Shown: in pieces, positions 25,744-34,299 of the stretch
How positions within the stretch are numbered: the first letter of the stretch is position 1
Layout of the letters: every line of letters begins with the position of its first letter
Source of the DNA: Alphaproteobacteria bacterium
Lineage (GTDB): Bacteria > Pseudomonadota > Alphaproteobacteria > SP197
Direction of reading: 5' to 3'
DNA: 59,484 nt
NCBI GenBank assembly: GCA_028277285.1
Contig: JANQGO010000221.1
Coordinates: 1 to 59,484 of the forward strand
Made by a program: the position numbers and the translations under genes
The notes under the pieces: generated by a model
Databases searched by the model: none
Told to the model about the DNA's origin: nothing
The model's input: only the letters and a program-made list of their open reading frames with translations

Positions 25744-28164
25744 ATGAAGTCCCACGCCCATGTGGTTGTCATCGGCGGCGGCGCGGTCGGCACGGCGATC
25801 CTCTACCATCTGGCGCTTGCCGGTATCACCGACACGCTGCTTCTGGAAAAGGACGAACTGACGGCGGGTTCGACCTGGCACGCCGCCGGCAACATCCCGA
25901 CCTACGCCAACTCGTGGCTTGGCATGCGCGCGGGCAACTACGCGTGGCGGCTCTACAATGATCTGAGCGACACCGTCGACAGCCCGATCACCTATCGTCA
26001 CACCGGCGCGTTCTGGCCGGCGCACACGCCCGAACGCATGGCGCTGTTCCACCACCTGACCGGCGTTTCGCGGAGCGCCGGGTTCGATCTTCGCATGCTG
26101 TCGCCGGCCGAGATGGAGGCGATGCATCCCCATTGGCGGGCCGACGACACGATCCTGGGCGGCATCTTCGACCCCTATGAAGGCGATATCGACCCCAGCC
26201 AACTCACCCAGGCGCTCGCCAAAGGCGCGCGCGATCTGGGCGCAGAGGTTGCGCGCTTTACGCCGGTCACCGGGCTCCAGCAGCGGGCATCCGGCGAATG
26301 GGAGGTCGCAACCGAGAAGGGAAATGTCACCGCCGGTATCGTGATCAACGCGGCGGGTTTCTATGGCGCCGGAGTCGCCGCGATGGCGGGTCAGCATCTG
26401 CCCGTGGCGACGCTGGAGCACCAATACCTCGTCACCGATCCGCTGGACGCGCTGAAGGAGAACAAGGAGCTCTTTCCGCTGGTCCGCGACCCCGACATCC
26501 GTTTCTACCTGCGGCGCGAAGGCAACGGCTTTCTGTTCGGCTCCTACGGCCATGCGGGACGGCCTGCCTGGCCCGATGGACCGCCGGGCGACTTCGCCCA
26601 CCAGCTGTTTCCCGATAGCGTCGACGACATCCTGGAGGTCCTTGAAGACACCCTCGTCCACGTGCCGATCCTGGGCGAGGCGGGCGCGCAGCGCTTCGTC
26701 AACGGACCGATCGCTTACGCGCCGGATGCCCTGCCGCTGGTTGGCCCGGCGGCCGGCCTCACGAACTTTTATCATGCGACCGGTGTCCAGATCGGCATCA
26801 CCCATTCAGCGTCGATCGGCAAGGCGATGGCCGAATGGATCACCGAAGGCGAGACGGAATGGGATCTGGCCGCCTGGGACCCCAGACGGTTTGATGACTG
26901 GGCAAGCCGGGGCTACGCATCCCGGCGTGCCTCAGAACTCTATGAGCTGCAATACGCCATTCCCTATCCCCACCGTATCCTGCAGTCGGCACGCCCGGTT
27001 CAGGTGACGCCGCTTTACGACACGCTGGTGAAACGCGGCGCGGTGATGGGCCAAATCGCCGGCTGGGAGCGTGCCTTCTGGTTCGAGCGCGACGGCGCAA
27101 CCGACACCGGCGCGTTGAGCTTCGGCGACGAACCCTGGCACGCCGCCGTGCGCGCGGAGTGCGAGACCGTCCGTGATGCGGTTGGTGTCATGGATCACGG
27201 CGGGTTCACCAAATACACGGTCGAAGGCCCGGGCGCCGAAGCCTATCTGTCGCATATCGTCTGCGGCGGTGTGCCAAAGCCGGGCCGTGTCCGGCTGAAT
27301 TACATGCTGACGCCCAAAGGCCGTATCTGGTCGGAGGCGACGATCGCGCGCCTAGCCGACGACCGGTTTCTCCTGTGCGGCCCGACACTCGCCGACCTCA
27401 GGGACTTCGACTGGCTGGCGCAACATCTGCCAAGCGACGGCAGCGTAACGTTGTGCCATGGCGCCGACCACGACGCGGCGCTGATGGTCATGGGCCCGAA
27501 GTCACGCGAACTGCTGGCGACACTGACCAACGCCGACCTCAACGCCGACGCGGCGCCCTGGATGAGCGTTGCGGAGATCGAGCTGGCCGGTATCCCCGTC
27601 ACCGCCATGCGGGTCTCCTATGTCGGCGAGCTCGGCTGGGAACTGCACCTTTCCTCTTCCGACTTGGCGAAGCTGTACGATGCCATCAACGACGTGGGCG
27701 CCACCCATGGCCTCTGCGACTTCGGCTCCTATGCCCTGAACGCCATGCGCATCGAAAAGGGTTATCACGGCTGGGGTGCTGACTTCGGCATCGAGTACAC
27801 CTTGTTCGATGCCGGGCTCGCGCGCTTCGCCAACCTCAAGAAAGGCGACTTCATCGGACGCGATGCCGTAGTCGTGCAATCACAAACCTCGCCTGACTGG
27901 AGCTTTGTTGGGTTGGAGATTGCCGACCCGGGTCCGGACGCGCTCGCCAGCGACCCCATTGTCAAGGACGGCACCTGGATCGGCTATGTGACGTCCTGCG
28001 GTATGGGCTTTCGCACCGGCAAGCTTCTCGCGCTCGGATACGTGCGTTCGGGCAGCCTAGTCCTGGGCGACCGCTGCGTGGTGTCGATCTTCGGGGAAGA
28101 GCGGTCGGCTATCTGCCATTCGCCTCACGTCTACGATCCCGAGAACCAGCGGCTCCGCGCCTAG
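25744..28164 (+). CDS. FAD/folate-dependent demethylase, dimethylglycine/sarcosine dehydrogenase family
   Basis: The 806-residue protein combines an FAD-binding DAO domain (GGGAVG at 11-16), a central FAO_M domain, and a C-terminal GcvT-like domain that binds tetrahydrofolate. H46 in AGSTWHAAGN is the histidine that carries covalent FAD in dimethylglycine and sarcosine dehydrogenases. Such enzymes oxidise an N-methyl group and pass the one-carbon unit to folate, with electrons going to ETF. Following the MttB gene by 3 bases, it may remove a methyl group from the tertiary amine left by MttB. The exact N-methyl substrate is unknown. Confidence 0.9.
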   Translation: MKSHAHVVVIGGGAVGTAILYHLALAGITDTLLLEKDELTAGSTWHAAGNIPTYANSWLGMRAGNYAWRLYNDLSDTVDSPITYRHTGAFWPAHTPERMALFHHLTGVSRSAGFDLRMLSPAEMEAMHPHWRADDTILGGIFDPYEGDIDPSQLTQALAKGARDLGAEVARFTPVTGLQQRASGEWEVATEKGNVTAGIVINAAGFYGAGVAAMAGQHLPVATLEHQYLVTDPLDALKENKELFPLVRDPDIRFYLRREGNGFLFGSYGHAGRPAWPDGPPGDFAHQLFPDSVDDILEVLEDTLVHVPILGEAGAQRFVNGPIAYAPDALPLVGPAAGLTNFYHATGVQIGITHSASIGKAMAEWITEGETEWDLAAWDPRRFDDWASRGYASRRASELYELQYAIPYPHRILQSARPVQVTPLYDTLVKRGAVMGQIAGWERAFWFERDGATDTGALSFGDEPWHAAVRAECETVRDAVGVMDHGGFTKYTVEGPGAEAYLSHIVCGGVPKPGRVRLNYMLTPKGRIWSEATIARLADDRFLLCGPTLADLRDFDWLAQHLPSDGSVTLCHGADHDAALMVMGPKSRELLATLTNADLNADAAPWMSVAEIELAGIPVTAMRVSYVGELGWELHLSSSDLAKLYDAINDVGATHGLCDFGSYALNAMRIEKGYHGWGADFGIEYTLFDAGLARFANLKKGDFIGRDAVVVQSQTSPDWSFVGLEIADPGPDALASDPIVKDGTWIGYVTSCGMGFRTGKLLALGYVRSGSLVLGDRCVVSIFGEERSAICHSPHVYDPENQRLRA

Positions 28165-28175
28165 AGACGGGGTCG

Positions 28176-29111
28176 TTAGAATCCGCCTTCCGCTGTCGCG
28201 CACCAATCGACGAGGTGTTGTGCTGTCGCGACGACCGGCCCGTCATCCGGCTCGTCGCCGCGCGCCATCGCCTGCCAAGGAATCATGATGCCGTCGGCAC
28301 CGACTTGCATGGCGGCGATGCGGCCACTCACGACATGGGGCCGCATGGCCCAGCCGGCGAGCACGCTGGTCCCCTGGCCGGCCGCCACCAGTTCGACGAT
28401 GGCCTCTGGCAGTTCGACAGTGGCGCCCCATCGCGGATAATAACCTTCGGCGCGGAACAGGCGCGCAAACTCGCGGTCGGGTTCCGGCACCTTGGTATAG
28501 GTAATGAACGTCTCGCCTTCGATGTCGGGTCCGCCGATGAAAGCCTTGCCGGCGAGCCGGTGGTCCGGCGGCGTGATGAACAGCAGGGGATCGTCGAACA
28601 ACGGCCAGCGACGCGCCTCGCGCATCGATGTCTCGCCCGACATGACGACGAGATCAACCTGGCGATTGGAGAGCGCCTGCAGCGGGTCACGCCCGGCCGC
28701 GGCCATGACCTGAATGTCGATGCCGCTGGTCTTATCGTGGAAGTAGGTCAGGAAACCCGGCAGCCAGTGATAGGAGCTATAGGCCTCGACGGCGATGCGG
28801 ACGATGTGGTCCATGCCGTTGTTCATGCGCCGCACATCGGCCTCGACACGCTCCATCTCGACCAGCCACCGGTCGCTGGCGTCGGCCAGATACTCCGCCG
28901 CGGCGGTCATGCGAAGCCGTTTGTGCAGACGTTCGAACAGGCGCACGCCAAGCCTGCGTTCCGCCTCCTTGATGCGGTGCGAGAGGGCGGACGGCGTCAG
29001 ACCCAACTCGTCGGCCGCATCGGTCACGCGGCCGGTCCGGCCAATGGCGCGGATCATCTGGAGGTGGCGCAGGTCGAGGAGCGGTTCGGGCATCGCTTTG
29101 ACTGAAAACAA
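28176..29111 (-). CDS. LysR family transcriptional regulator (MetR-like)
   Basis: This 311-residue regulator has a winged helix-turn-helix over residues 14-75 (GRVTDAADELGLTPSALSHRI then RRLGVRLFERLHKRLRMT, split here), followed by a periplasmic-binding-protein-like effector domain. The SALSHRIKEAE pattern is closest to MetR, the homocysteine-responsive activator of one-carbon genes; this similarity is by eye. It is divergent from the aminotransferase with 87 bases between starts and is the likely local regulator of the methylated-amine cluster. Confidence 0.87.
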   Translation of the reverse strand: MFSVKAMPEPLLDLRHLQMIRAIGRTGRVTDAADELGLTPSALSHRIKEAERRLGVRLFERLHKRLRMTAAAEYLADASDRWLVEMERVEADVRRMNNGMDHIVRIAVEAYSSYHWLPGFLTYFHDKTSGIDIQVMAAAGRDPLQALSNRQVDLVVMSGETSMREARRWPLFDDPLLFITPPDHRLAGKAFIGGPDIEGETFITYTKVPEPDREFARLFRAEGYYPRWGATVELPEAIVELVAAGQGTSVLAGWAMRPHVVSGRIAAMQVGADGIMIPWQAMARGDEPDDGPVVATAQHLVDWCATAEGGF

Positions 29112-29198
29112 TTCACCGAAACAGCCTAATCTTGTTATTGTCAGTCAGTCAAACATCCCGAAAACTGCGGTCTTGACCGTCGTTGGGAGCTAGGATCC
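29112..29198. promoter_or_regulatory. Divergent promoter region between lysR and the aminotransferase
   Basis: The 87-base gap is AT-richer than its flanks and includes a direct repeat GTCAGTCAGTC near 29140-29150. It is the expected binding place of the LysR protein. I could not find a well-formed T-N11-A box. Confidence 0.35.
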
Positions 29199-30542
29199 GT
29201 GGCCACACCACAATCACTTGTTGTCAACCCTGCCGATCAGGATGCCGCCATGGCGGATGTTGAAAATTCAGACGTCGAACGAGCCCTGATCGAGAGGGCC
29301 GCGCGGGTTCTGCCCGCCGGCGGGTTCGGCAACTTCGATCCGTCCATCGTCGTCCGCGAGGGGCGTGGCGGGCGCGTCTGGGACGAGAGCGGCAACGAGT
29401 ATGTCGACTTTCTTCTCGGCTCCGGCCCGATGCTGGTTGGCCACGGCCACCCCGAGGTCATCGAGGCGGTCGAGGAACAGTTGCAGCGCGGCGTCACGTT
29501 CTTCACCTCCAATGCCGCGGGTATCGAACTGGCCGAAGCCATCTGCGACGCCGTGCCTTGCGCCGAGCAGCTGCGTTATGTCAGCACGGGGTCGGAAGCC
29601 GACATGTACGCCATGCGGCTTGCCCGCGCGCATACCGGCCGCGACAAGATCCTGAAGTTCGAGGGCGGCTATCACGGGATGTCGGGCGAGGCCCTGATGA
29701 GCCTGGCGCCGCAACGTCTGGAAAACTTCCCGCAGGCTGTGCCGGACTCCGCCGGCATTCCCGAGACCGTGCGCGACAGCGTGATCGTTGCGCCGTTCAA
29801 CGACGCGGGATTTGCGCGTCAGCTCATCGAAGAGTTCGCCGACCAGATCGCGGGCATCATCGTCGAACCGTTGCAGCGCCTTATCCCGCCGGCGCCGGGC
29901 TTCCTTGAAACACTGCGAGAAGAGGCGACCAAACACGGTATCGTCCTGATCTTCGATGAGGTGGTGACGGGCTTTCGCCTGGCCTATGGCGGCGGACAGG
30001 AGCTCTACGGCGTCACGCCGGACATCTGTACGCTGGGGAAGGTCATCGGCGGCGGTTTCCCGATGGCCGCCATCGCCGGGCGTGCCGCGTTCATGGCGCA
30101 CTTCGATAAGGCGAAGGTCGGCGCCGACGGCTTCACCTTCCAGGTCGGCACGCTCAGTGGTAATCCCGTGGCTGCGGTGGCCGGGCTCAAGACGCTTGAG
30201 ATCCTGCGCCGCCCCGGAAGCTACGAGCGGATGCGCGAGACCGGCAGAACGATCATGACCGCACTTCACGAGAACCTGACGCGTGTTGGCGTGCCGCACC
30301 GGATCGTCGGTGATCCCGTTCTCTTCGATGTCGTTTTCACGGAGCGGCCGGTCAACGACTATCGCGATGTGCTTGCCGGCGACGTCGCTGCTTTGCGGTC
30401 ATTCAACGCGGTCTTGCGTGACCACGGCATTTTGAAGTCCGATGGCAAGTTCTATATCTCGCTCGCCCATGACGCGGACGATGTCGCGCACACGGTGCGG
30501 GCAATAGCCGCTGCCGCGGACCAACTCGGGGAGAAGACATGA
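29199..30542 (+). CDS. Class III PLP-dependent aminotransferase (glutamate-1-semialdehyde aminomutase-like)
   Basis: The 447-residue enzyme starts with GTG at 29199. PLP contacts are visible: the GSEADMYAMR phosphate loop (131-140), D253 in IFDEVVTGFR and the Schiff-base K281 in TLGKVIGGG. Closest by eye are the glutamate-1-semialdehyde 2,1-aminomutase-like aminotransferases found in catabolic clusters, not HemL itself, since length and N-terminus differ and a DHDPS-like gene follows. It overlaps that gene (ATGA), so the two act together. The amino donor or acceptor is unknown. Confidence 0.9.
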   Translation: MATPQSLVVNPADQDAAMADVENSDVERALIERAARVLPAGGFGNFDPSIVVREGRGGRVWDESGNEYVDFLLGSGPMLVGHGHPEVIEAVEEQLQRGVTFFTSNAAGIELAEAICDAVPCAEQLRYVSTGSEADMYAMRLARAHTGRDKILKFEGGYHGMSGEALMSLAPQRLENFPQAVPDSAGIPETVRDSVIVAPFNDAGFARQLIEEFADQIAGIIVEPLQRLIPPAPGFLETLREEATKHGIVLIFDEVVTGFRLAYGGGQELYGVTPDICTLGKVIGGGFPMAAIAGRAAFMAHFDKAKVGADGFTFQVGTLSGNPVAAVAGLKTLEILRRPGSYERMRETGRTIMTALHENLTRVGVPHRIVGDPVLFDVVFTERPVNDYRDVLAGDVAALRSFNAVLRDHGILKSDGKFYISLAHDADDVAHTVRAIAAAADQLGEKT

Positions 30543-31456
30543 GCACGTTCGAGCCCTTTCGTGGTGTCATCGCGCCCAATCTGACGCCGTTTAACGACGA
30601 CCTCAGCGTCGCTCTCGACCTCTACGTCGCCCACGGCAAGGCGCTCCTGGACGGGCCCTGCGTTGCGTTGGCGCCGTTCGGCACGACGGGCGAAGCGCTC
30701 TCGGTCGCGTCGGACGAACGCATCGCCGCGATCAAGGCGCTGATCGATGCCGGCGCCGACCCGAAGCGTCTGGTGCCGGGAACCGGGCTCACCAACCTGC
30801 CGGAGACCGTGCGCCTGTCGCAGGCCTGCCTGGACATGGGATGCGCGGCCGTCATGACGCTGCCGCCGTTCTACTTCAAAGGTGTCTCTGACGATGGCCT
30901 TTACACGTACTTCGCGGAGCTGATCGCGCGCATCGATCGCGCGGCGTGCCGCATCTTCCTCTATCACATTCCCCAGGTCGCCGGCGTCGGCATTCCGCCC
31001 GCGGTCGCCGCACGGTTGCGCCGCGATTTCCCGAACGAGATCGTCGGCATCAAGGACAGTTCCGGTGACTGGGAAAACACCAAGGCGCTGCTCGATATCG
31101 ACGGGCTGATCGTCTATCCCGGTTCCGAACTCCCGCTCTTCGAGGCGATGGCGTTGGGCGCGCCGGGTTGTATCTCGGCGACGGCCAATTTGAACGGCGA
31201 GGCCATTGCCGAGGTGATCGACCTCATCGCAGGCGGCGACTTGGAAGCCGCCAAGTCGACGTTCGAGCGTGTTCGTGAAGTCCGGCTGACGTTCCAGCAC
31301 TACGCGCCCATACCCGCGCAAAAACGCCTTTTGGCGATGACCACCAAGGACAGCCGCTGGGCCAATGTGCGGCCGCCGCTCGAGGCGATGGACATCGCGG
31401 CCGGTGAAGCGTTGGCGCGCGACCTGGGTCCGGCGTTTGTGGGTGAGGCGGCATAA
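30539..31456 (+). CDS. Dihydrodipicolinate synthase/N-acetylneuraminate lyase family protein
   Basis: The 305-residue TIM-barrel lyase keeps the class I aldolase residues: T49-T50 in FGTTGEA, Y142 in FLYHIP and the Schiff-base lysine K172 in GIKDSSG. It belongs to the family that condenses pyruvate or related keto acids with aldehydes, or cleaves the products. Linked by ATGA to a class III aminotransferase, it is more likely a catabolic aldolase than lysine-biosynthetic DapA. It may cleave a keto acid formed by the aminotransferase. Confidence 0.88.
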   Translation: MSTFEPFRGVIAPNLTPFNDDLSVALDLYVAHGKALLDGPCVALAPFGTTGEALSVASDERIAAIKALIDAGADPKRLVPGTGLTNLPETVRLSQACLDMGCAAVMTLPPFYFKGVSDDGLYTYFAELIARIDRAACRIFLYHIPQVAGVGIPPAVAARLRRDFPNEIVGIKDSSGDWENTKALLDIDGLIVYPGSELPLFEAMALGAPGCISATANLNGEAIAEVIDLIAGGDLEAAKSTFERVREVRLTFQHYAPIPAQKRLLAMTTKDSRWANVRPPLEAMDIAAGEALARDLGPAFVGEAA

Positions 31457-31547
31457 GACGTTCAGCGACTCGTGCTCTATGGACCTGCATGGCCTGTTGG
31501 AGGCAGAGACGTTCCGCCGAGGGTTATCCGGATCGGGGGATCAGACG

Positions 31548-32507
31548 TCACCTGAGAAAGAACTCGACGGGCACGAGCAGTTTGATGCGGTTGCCTTCGA
31601 CCTGCGGCGGTGGTGGCGGAAGCGGTTCGGCGCGGCGGACAAGCGCGAGAACCTCGTCGTCCAGGGGCTGATGGCCGGAGCTTTCCTGGATCCGGAAAGC
31701 GTGGACTTCGCCCGCCCGGCCCATCTCGAGATAGAGCAGCACCGTGCCTTCCTGGTTGCGGCTTTGTGCCTCGCGCGGATAGGTCTTGTGTCTCTCAAGC
31801 CAGGCCAGGAGATAGGCCATGTAATCGGCGGCGCTGCCTTCGAAGCCGCCGCCGGAGGCATCGTCGGCGTTGCCGGCTTCGGGACTGTCCTGTGAGCCCG
31901 CCTGGCCGTCTGCGCCGGCAACCGATGGCATGTCCGCGGAAACTGACGGTTCGGTGTCATGCCCGGTCTCGACCGGTGCGGGCGCGCTGACTTGGGATGT
32001 CGGTGTCGGCTCGGCCAAGGACGCCACGGTGGTGGGCGGCTCGACCGGGATTGGCGGAACCGGCGCGGCCTCGGCGACGTCGACGGGCTGAACGGCCGAT
32101 ATCGTGTCTGCCGCTTCCACGGTCGCGTCGGTCGCGACGACAGCACGCGTGTCGACCGGTTCCGCGACGTCCGTCGCGGTGTCGGCCGCCACGATCGCTT
32201 CCGGTTCGACGGGTTCGGCGATGTCGATAACCTCCTCGGCGGACAGCGTCTCGGCACTCGTTTCAACACGTTCGACGACCCTGGCTTCCGGAATCTCCGT
32301 GTCCTGGGCCTCGGCGAGCGGTGGTGCCGGCGTGGCGACGCTTCCCGGCGCGCCGCCGCTCGGGCCGAGTGAGACCTCGATGCCGCCGGCGCCGGTGGCT
32401 ACGGCGCCGGGCCGCGCCGGTTGCCAGAACATGGCGGCGGCGACACCGGCATGGACCAGGACCGCGAGCGTGACGGCGATCAGAAGTTGCCGGGCGGTCA
32501 CATGCAT
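31548..32507 (-). CDS. TonB family energy transducer
   Basis: This 319-residue protein has an N-terminal membrane helix (VTARQLLIAVTLAVLVHAG), a long Pro/Ala/Val/Glu-rich periplasmic spacer and a C-terminal TonB domain with YPREAQSRNQEGTVLLYLEM. It transmits proton-motive-force energy from ExbBD to TonB-dependent receptors. I start it at the ATG at 32507, which overlaps the exbD stop (TGATG). It closes the exbB-exbD-exbD-tonB operon and faces the divergent haem receptor system, which it probably serves. Confidence 0.88.
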   Translation of the reverse strand: MHVTARQLLIAVTLAVLVHAGVAAAMFWQPARPGAVATGAGGIEVSLGPSGGAPGSVATPAPPLAEAQDTEIPEARVVERVETSAETLSAEEVIDIAEPVEPEAIVAADTATDVAEPVDTRAVVATDATVEAADTISAVQPVDVAEAAPVPPIPVEPPTTVASLAEPTPTSQVSAPAPVETGHDTEPSVSADMPSVAGADGQAGSQDSPEAGNADDASGGGFEGSAADYMAYLLAWLERHKTYPREAQSRNQEGTVLLYLEMGRAGEVHAFRIQESSGHQPLDDEVLALVRRAEPLPPPPPQVEGNRIKLLVPVEFFLR

Positions 32508-32917
32508 CAAAGCGGCTCCGGAACGGTGAGGAGTTTCAGTTTCTCGACGCCGGCATCGCGAAGAAGCTCCATCACCGCGACGATCGATGTGGCGTCTGCC
32601 CGGCCGTCCGCCTTGAGGCGCACGACGAGGTCGTTGCCGACTTGCCTAACCCGCTCGCTGATCTCGGCAACAAGCACGGCCTGCGTCACGACCTCGCCGT
32701 CGAACGCGAGATGACCGGAGGCGTCGACGAGAACCAGGGCCTCGGTCCTGACGTCGGACCCGTCGCTGGCCGAGCGGGCGGGTTCGATGTCGAACGGATC
32801 CGTCACGGTCAGGCGTCCGGCGATCATGAAGAAGATCAGCAGCAGGAACACGATGTTGATGAGCGGCAGAATGCGTTCGTCGCCCATTGCCTTGGATGAT
32901 GTGCGCCTGAACTGCAT
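32507..32917 (-). CDS. ExbD/TolR family biopolymer transport protein
   Basis: The 136-residue protein has one membrane helix (LPLINIVFLLLIFFMIAG, near residues 17-34) and a periplasmic domain, the standard ExbD layout. The helix aspartate typical of ExbD is replaced by asparagine here (LINIVF instead of LIDVVF), so this copy probably cannot conduct protons itself; the partner ExbD just upstream has the aspartate. Start ATG at 32917 is 4 bases downstream of the other exbD stop. Two exbD genes in tandem are common in such operons. Confidence 0.85.
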   Translation of the reverse strand: MQFRRTSSKAMGDERILPLINIVFLLLIFFMIAGRLTVTDPFDIEPARSASDGSDVRTEALVLVDASGHLAFDGEVVTQAVLVAEISERVRQVGNDLVVRLKADGRADATSIVAVMELLRDAGVEKLKLLTVPEPL

Positions 32918-32921
32918 CGGC

Positions 32922-33425
32922 TTAACGCTCGCCGTCTCGTATGAACGAGAGATCGCGCGCGCCAATCTCGGCGAGGTGATCAAGCAGCGATACAGCTTCC
33001 TGAAGCGCGACGCCCTTGGCCGGTTTGATCAGGATCCGCTGGCCGGGATCATCGGCGAGTCGTTTGACGACGGCTTGTTTGAGGTCGTGCAGCGTCACGG
33101 TCTGGCCCGACAGACGAAGGCCATCGGTTCGAATCTCGACCAGCAGAGACCCTTCCATGGCCGCGTTCGCGCCAGGGCGGCCGGGCGGGTTGAGGTCGAT
33201 CGCGCGCCACTCAAGCAGGGACGAGGCCAGCATGAAGAAGATGAGCAGAATGAACACGACGTCGATCAGAGGCGTCAGGCTGATCAGGGCCCGTCGCTTG
33301 CCGGGCTGTTGCGTATGTCTAGAGCATTTTCCGTTTTCACGGAATCGGTGCCGGCCCGCTCCCCCTCCTCCGGGGCAAAACGCCGAGAGGCGTTTTCGCC
33401 GAGGCCACCCCGAGGATGCTGCCAT
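32922..33425 (-). CDS. ExbD/TolR family protein with an N-terminal extension encoded by a palindromic repeat
   Basis: The conserved part begins RRALISLTPLIDVVFILLIF, with the proton-channel aspartate in the helix, and runs for about 125 residues, a normal ExbD. No start codon exists in the usual place just ahead of RRALIS. Upstream, the frame stays open through a 160-base palindromic element (33320-33480). The nearest ATG, at 33425, is inside that element and adds about 40 unrelated residues. An alternative start at 33536 lies within exbB and would place the whole element in frame. Which start is used cannot be decided from sequence. Confidence 0.75.
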   Translation of the reverse strand: MAASSGWPRRKRLSAFCPGGGGAGRHRFRENGKCSRHTQQPGKRRALISLTPLIDVVFILLIFFMLASSLLEWRAIDLNPPGRPGANAAMEGSLLVEIRTDGLRLSGQTVTLHDLKQAVVKRLADDPGQRILIKPAKGVALQEAVSLLDHLAEIGARDLSFIRDGER

Positions 33426-33480
33426 GGGTGGCCGGGTGGGGGAGCGGGCTGGTGATGCCGCTTGAACGGAAAATGCTCTA
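33320..33480. repeat. Palindromic repeat element inserted between exbB and exbD
   Basis: Terminal inverted repeats TAGAGCATTTTCCGTT (33320-33335) and AACGGAAAATGCTCTA (33465-33480) are perfect over 16 bases. Inside are further nested perfect arms: GCCCGCTCCCCC (33354-33365) with GGGGGAGCGGGC (33438-33449), GGCCACCC (33403-33410) with GGGTGGCC (33426-33433), and AAAACGCC (33377-33384) with GGCGTTTT (33389-33396). CTAG occurs at both outer edges (33319-33322 and 33478-33481). Repeats with this type of terminal sequence are familiar in alphaproteobacterial genomes. The element supplies the TAG stop of exbB. I found no second copy in the window. Confidence 0.85.
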
Positions 33481-34275
33481 GTCGCCAGCGGCGAAGGCAG
33501 CCGCCCTGATCCGTCCGGGCACACGGTGCTCTCCATGGGCTTGGGTATCGGCGAACTCCGACAGGTCTTCCGTGAACACGCGGGTGACAATGCTGTCGAG
33601 GTCGAAGGCGACGCGATCGACGCGGCGTTCAAGCCAGTTGAGGATCATGACGACCGGGATCGCCACAGCCAGTCCGGCGGCCGTCGTCAGAAGCGCTTCC
33701 CAGATGCCGCCCGACAGGACCGCCGGATCGACTTGATTCCCCGCGGCGGCGAGGTTTTGGAACGCTTCGATCATGCCGAGAACCGTTCCGAAGAGACCAA
33801 GCAGCGGCGCGAGCGAGGCGATGACCTCCAGCGGCCGGAAGAAACCGCGCAGCGCCTCTAAGACATCGCCGCCATAACGCACGACTTCCTCGCGCACCTT
33901 GAACTCGTCGACGCCGCGTTGCTGACCCCGTATGGCGCGCGCCAACGTCTGGGCCACCGGATTGCGCGCGCCGCTCAGACGCGTCAGCGCCTCGTCGGCC
34001 CGGCCCGCCTGGTAAAGCGCGAGGGCGTCGAGCGCCGGTCTGCGGTGGCCCAAGCGGGCCCGGCGGAACTGCCAGAGCTTGGCGAAGACGATGCCAAGCG
34101 CGACCACGGACATGACGAGCAGGATGACGACGACCGGGCCGCCTGCCTGCACCATTTCCTGGACGCCGGCCAGAACCGGTTCGCCGACGGAACCCGCGGT
34201 TTTCTCGGTCGCCGACTCCATGCCATCGAACGGCGCGGTGGTCAGAGGCTCTAAGCTGTCTTCCGTTTCGTCCAT
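33478..34275 (-). CDS. ExbB/TolQ/MotA family proton channel protein
   Basis: The 265-residue product has three membrane helices (about residues 45-67, 155-178 and 195-217) in the ExbB arrangement. Family motifs are SLAPLLGLFGTVLGMIEAF and LTTAAGLAVAIPVVMILNWL, with the channel threonines in place. A 40-residue acidic N-terminal extension precedes the first helix. It forms the motor with the ExbDs for TonB. Its stop codon (TAG, 33480-33478) is the first triplet of the palindromic element, so the original C-terminus may have ended at the same point only if CTAG was the duplicated target. Confidence 0.9.
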   Translation of the reverse strand: MDETEDSLEPLTTAPFDGMESATEKTAGSVGEPVLAGVQEMVQAGGPVVVILLVMSVVALGIVFAKLWQFRRARLGHRRPALDALALYQAGRADEALTRLSGARNPVAQTLARAIRGQQRGVDEFKVREEVVRYGGDVLEALRGFFRPLEVIASLAPLLGLFGTVLGMIEAFQNLAAAGNQVDPAVLSGGIWEALLTTAAGLAVAIPVVMILNWLERRVDRVAFDLDSIVTRVFTEDLSEFADTQAHGEHRVPGRIRAAAFAAGD

Positions 34276-34299
34276 ATTCCGGCTTTCCCTGAGCGGGCC

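Noticed and set aside
33320..33480. Palindromic element as an IS remnant or intrinsic terminator
   Set aside because: It has no transposase-like coding and is far longer and more nested than a terminator; the perfect termini and CTAG edges fit a palindromic repeat family better.
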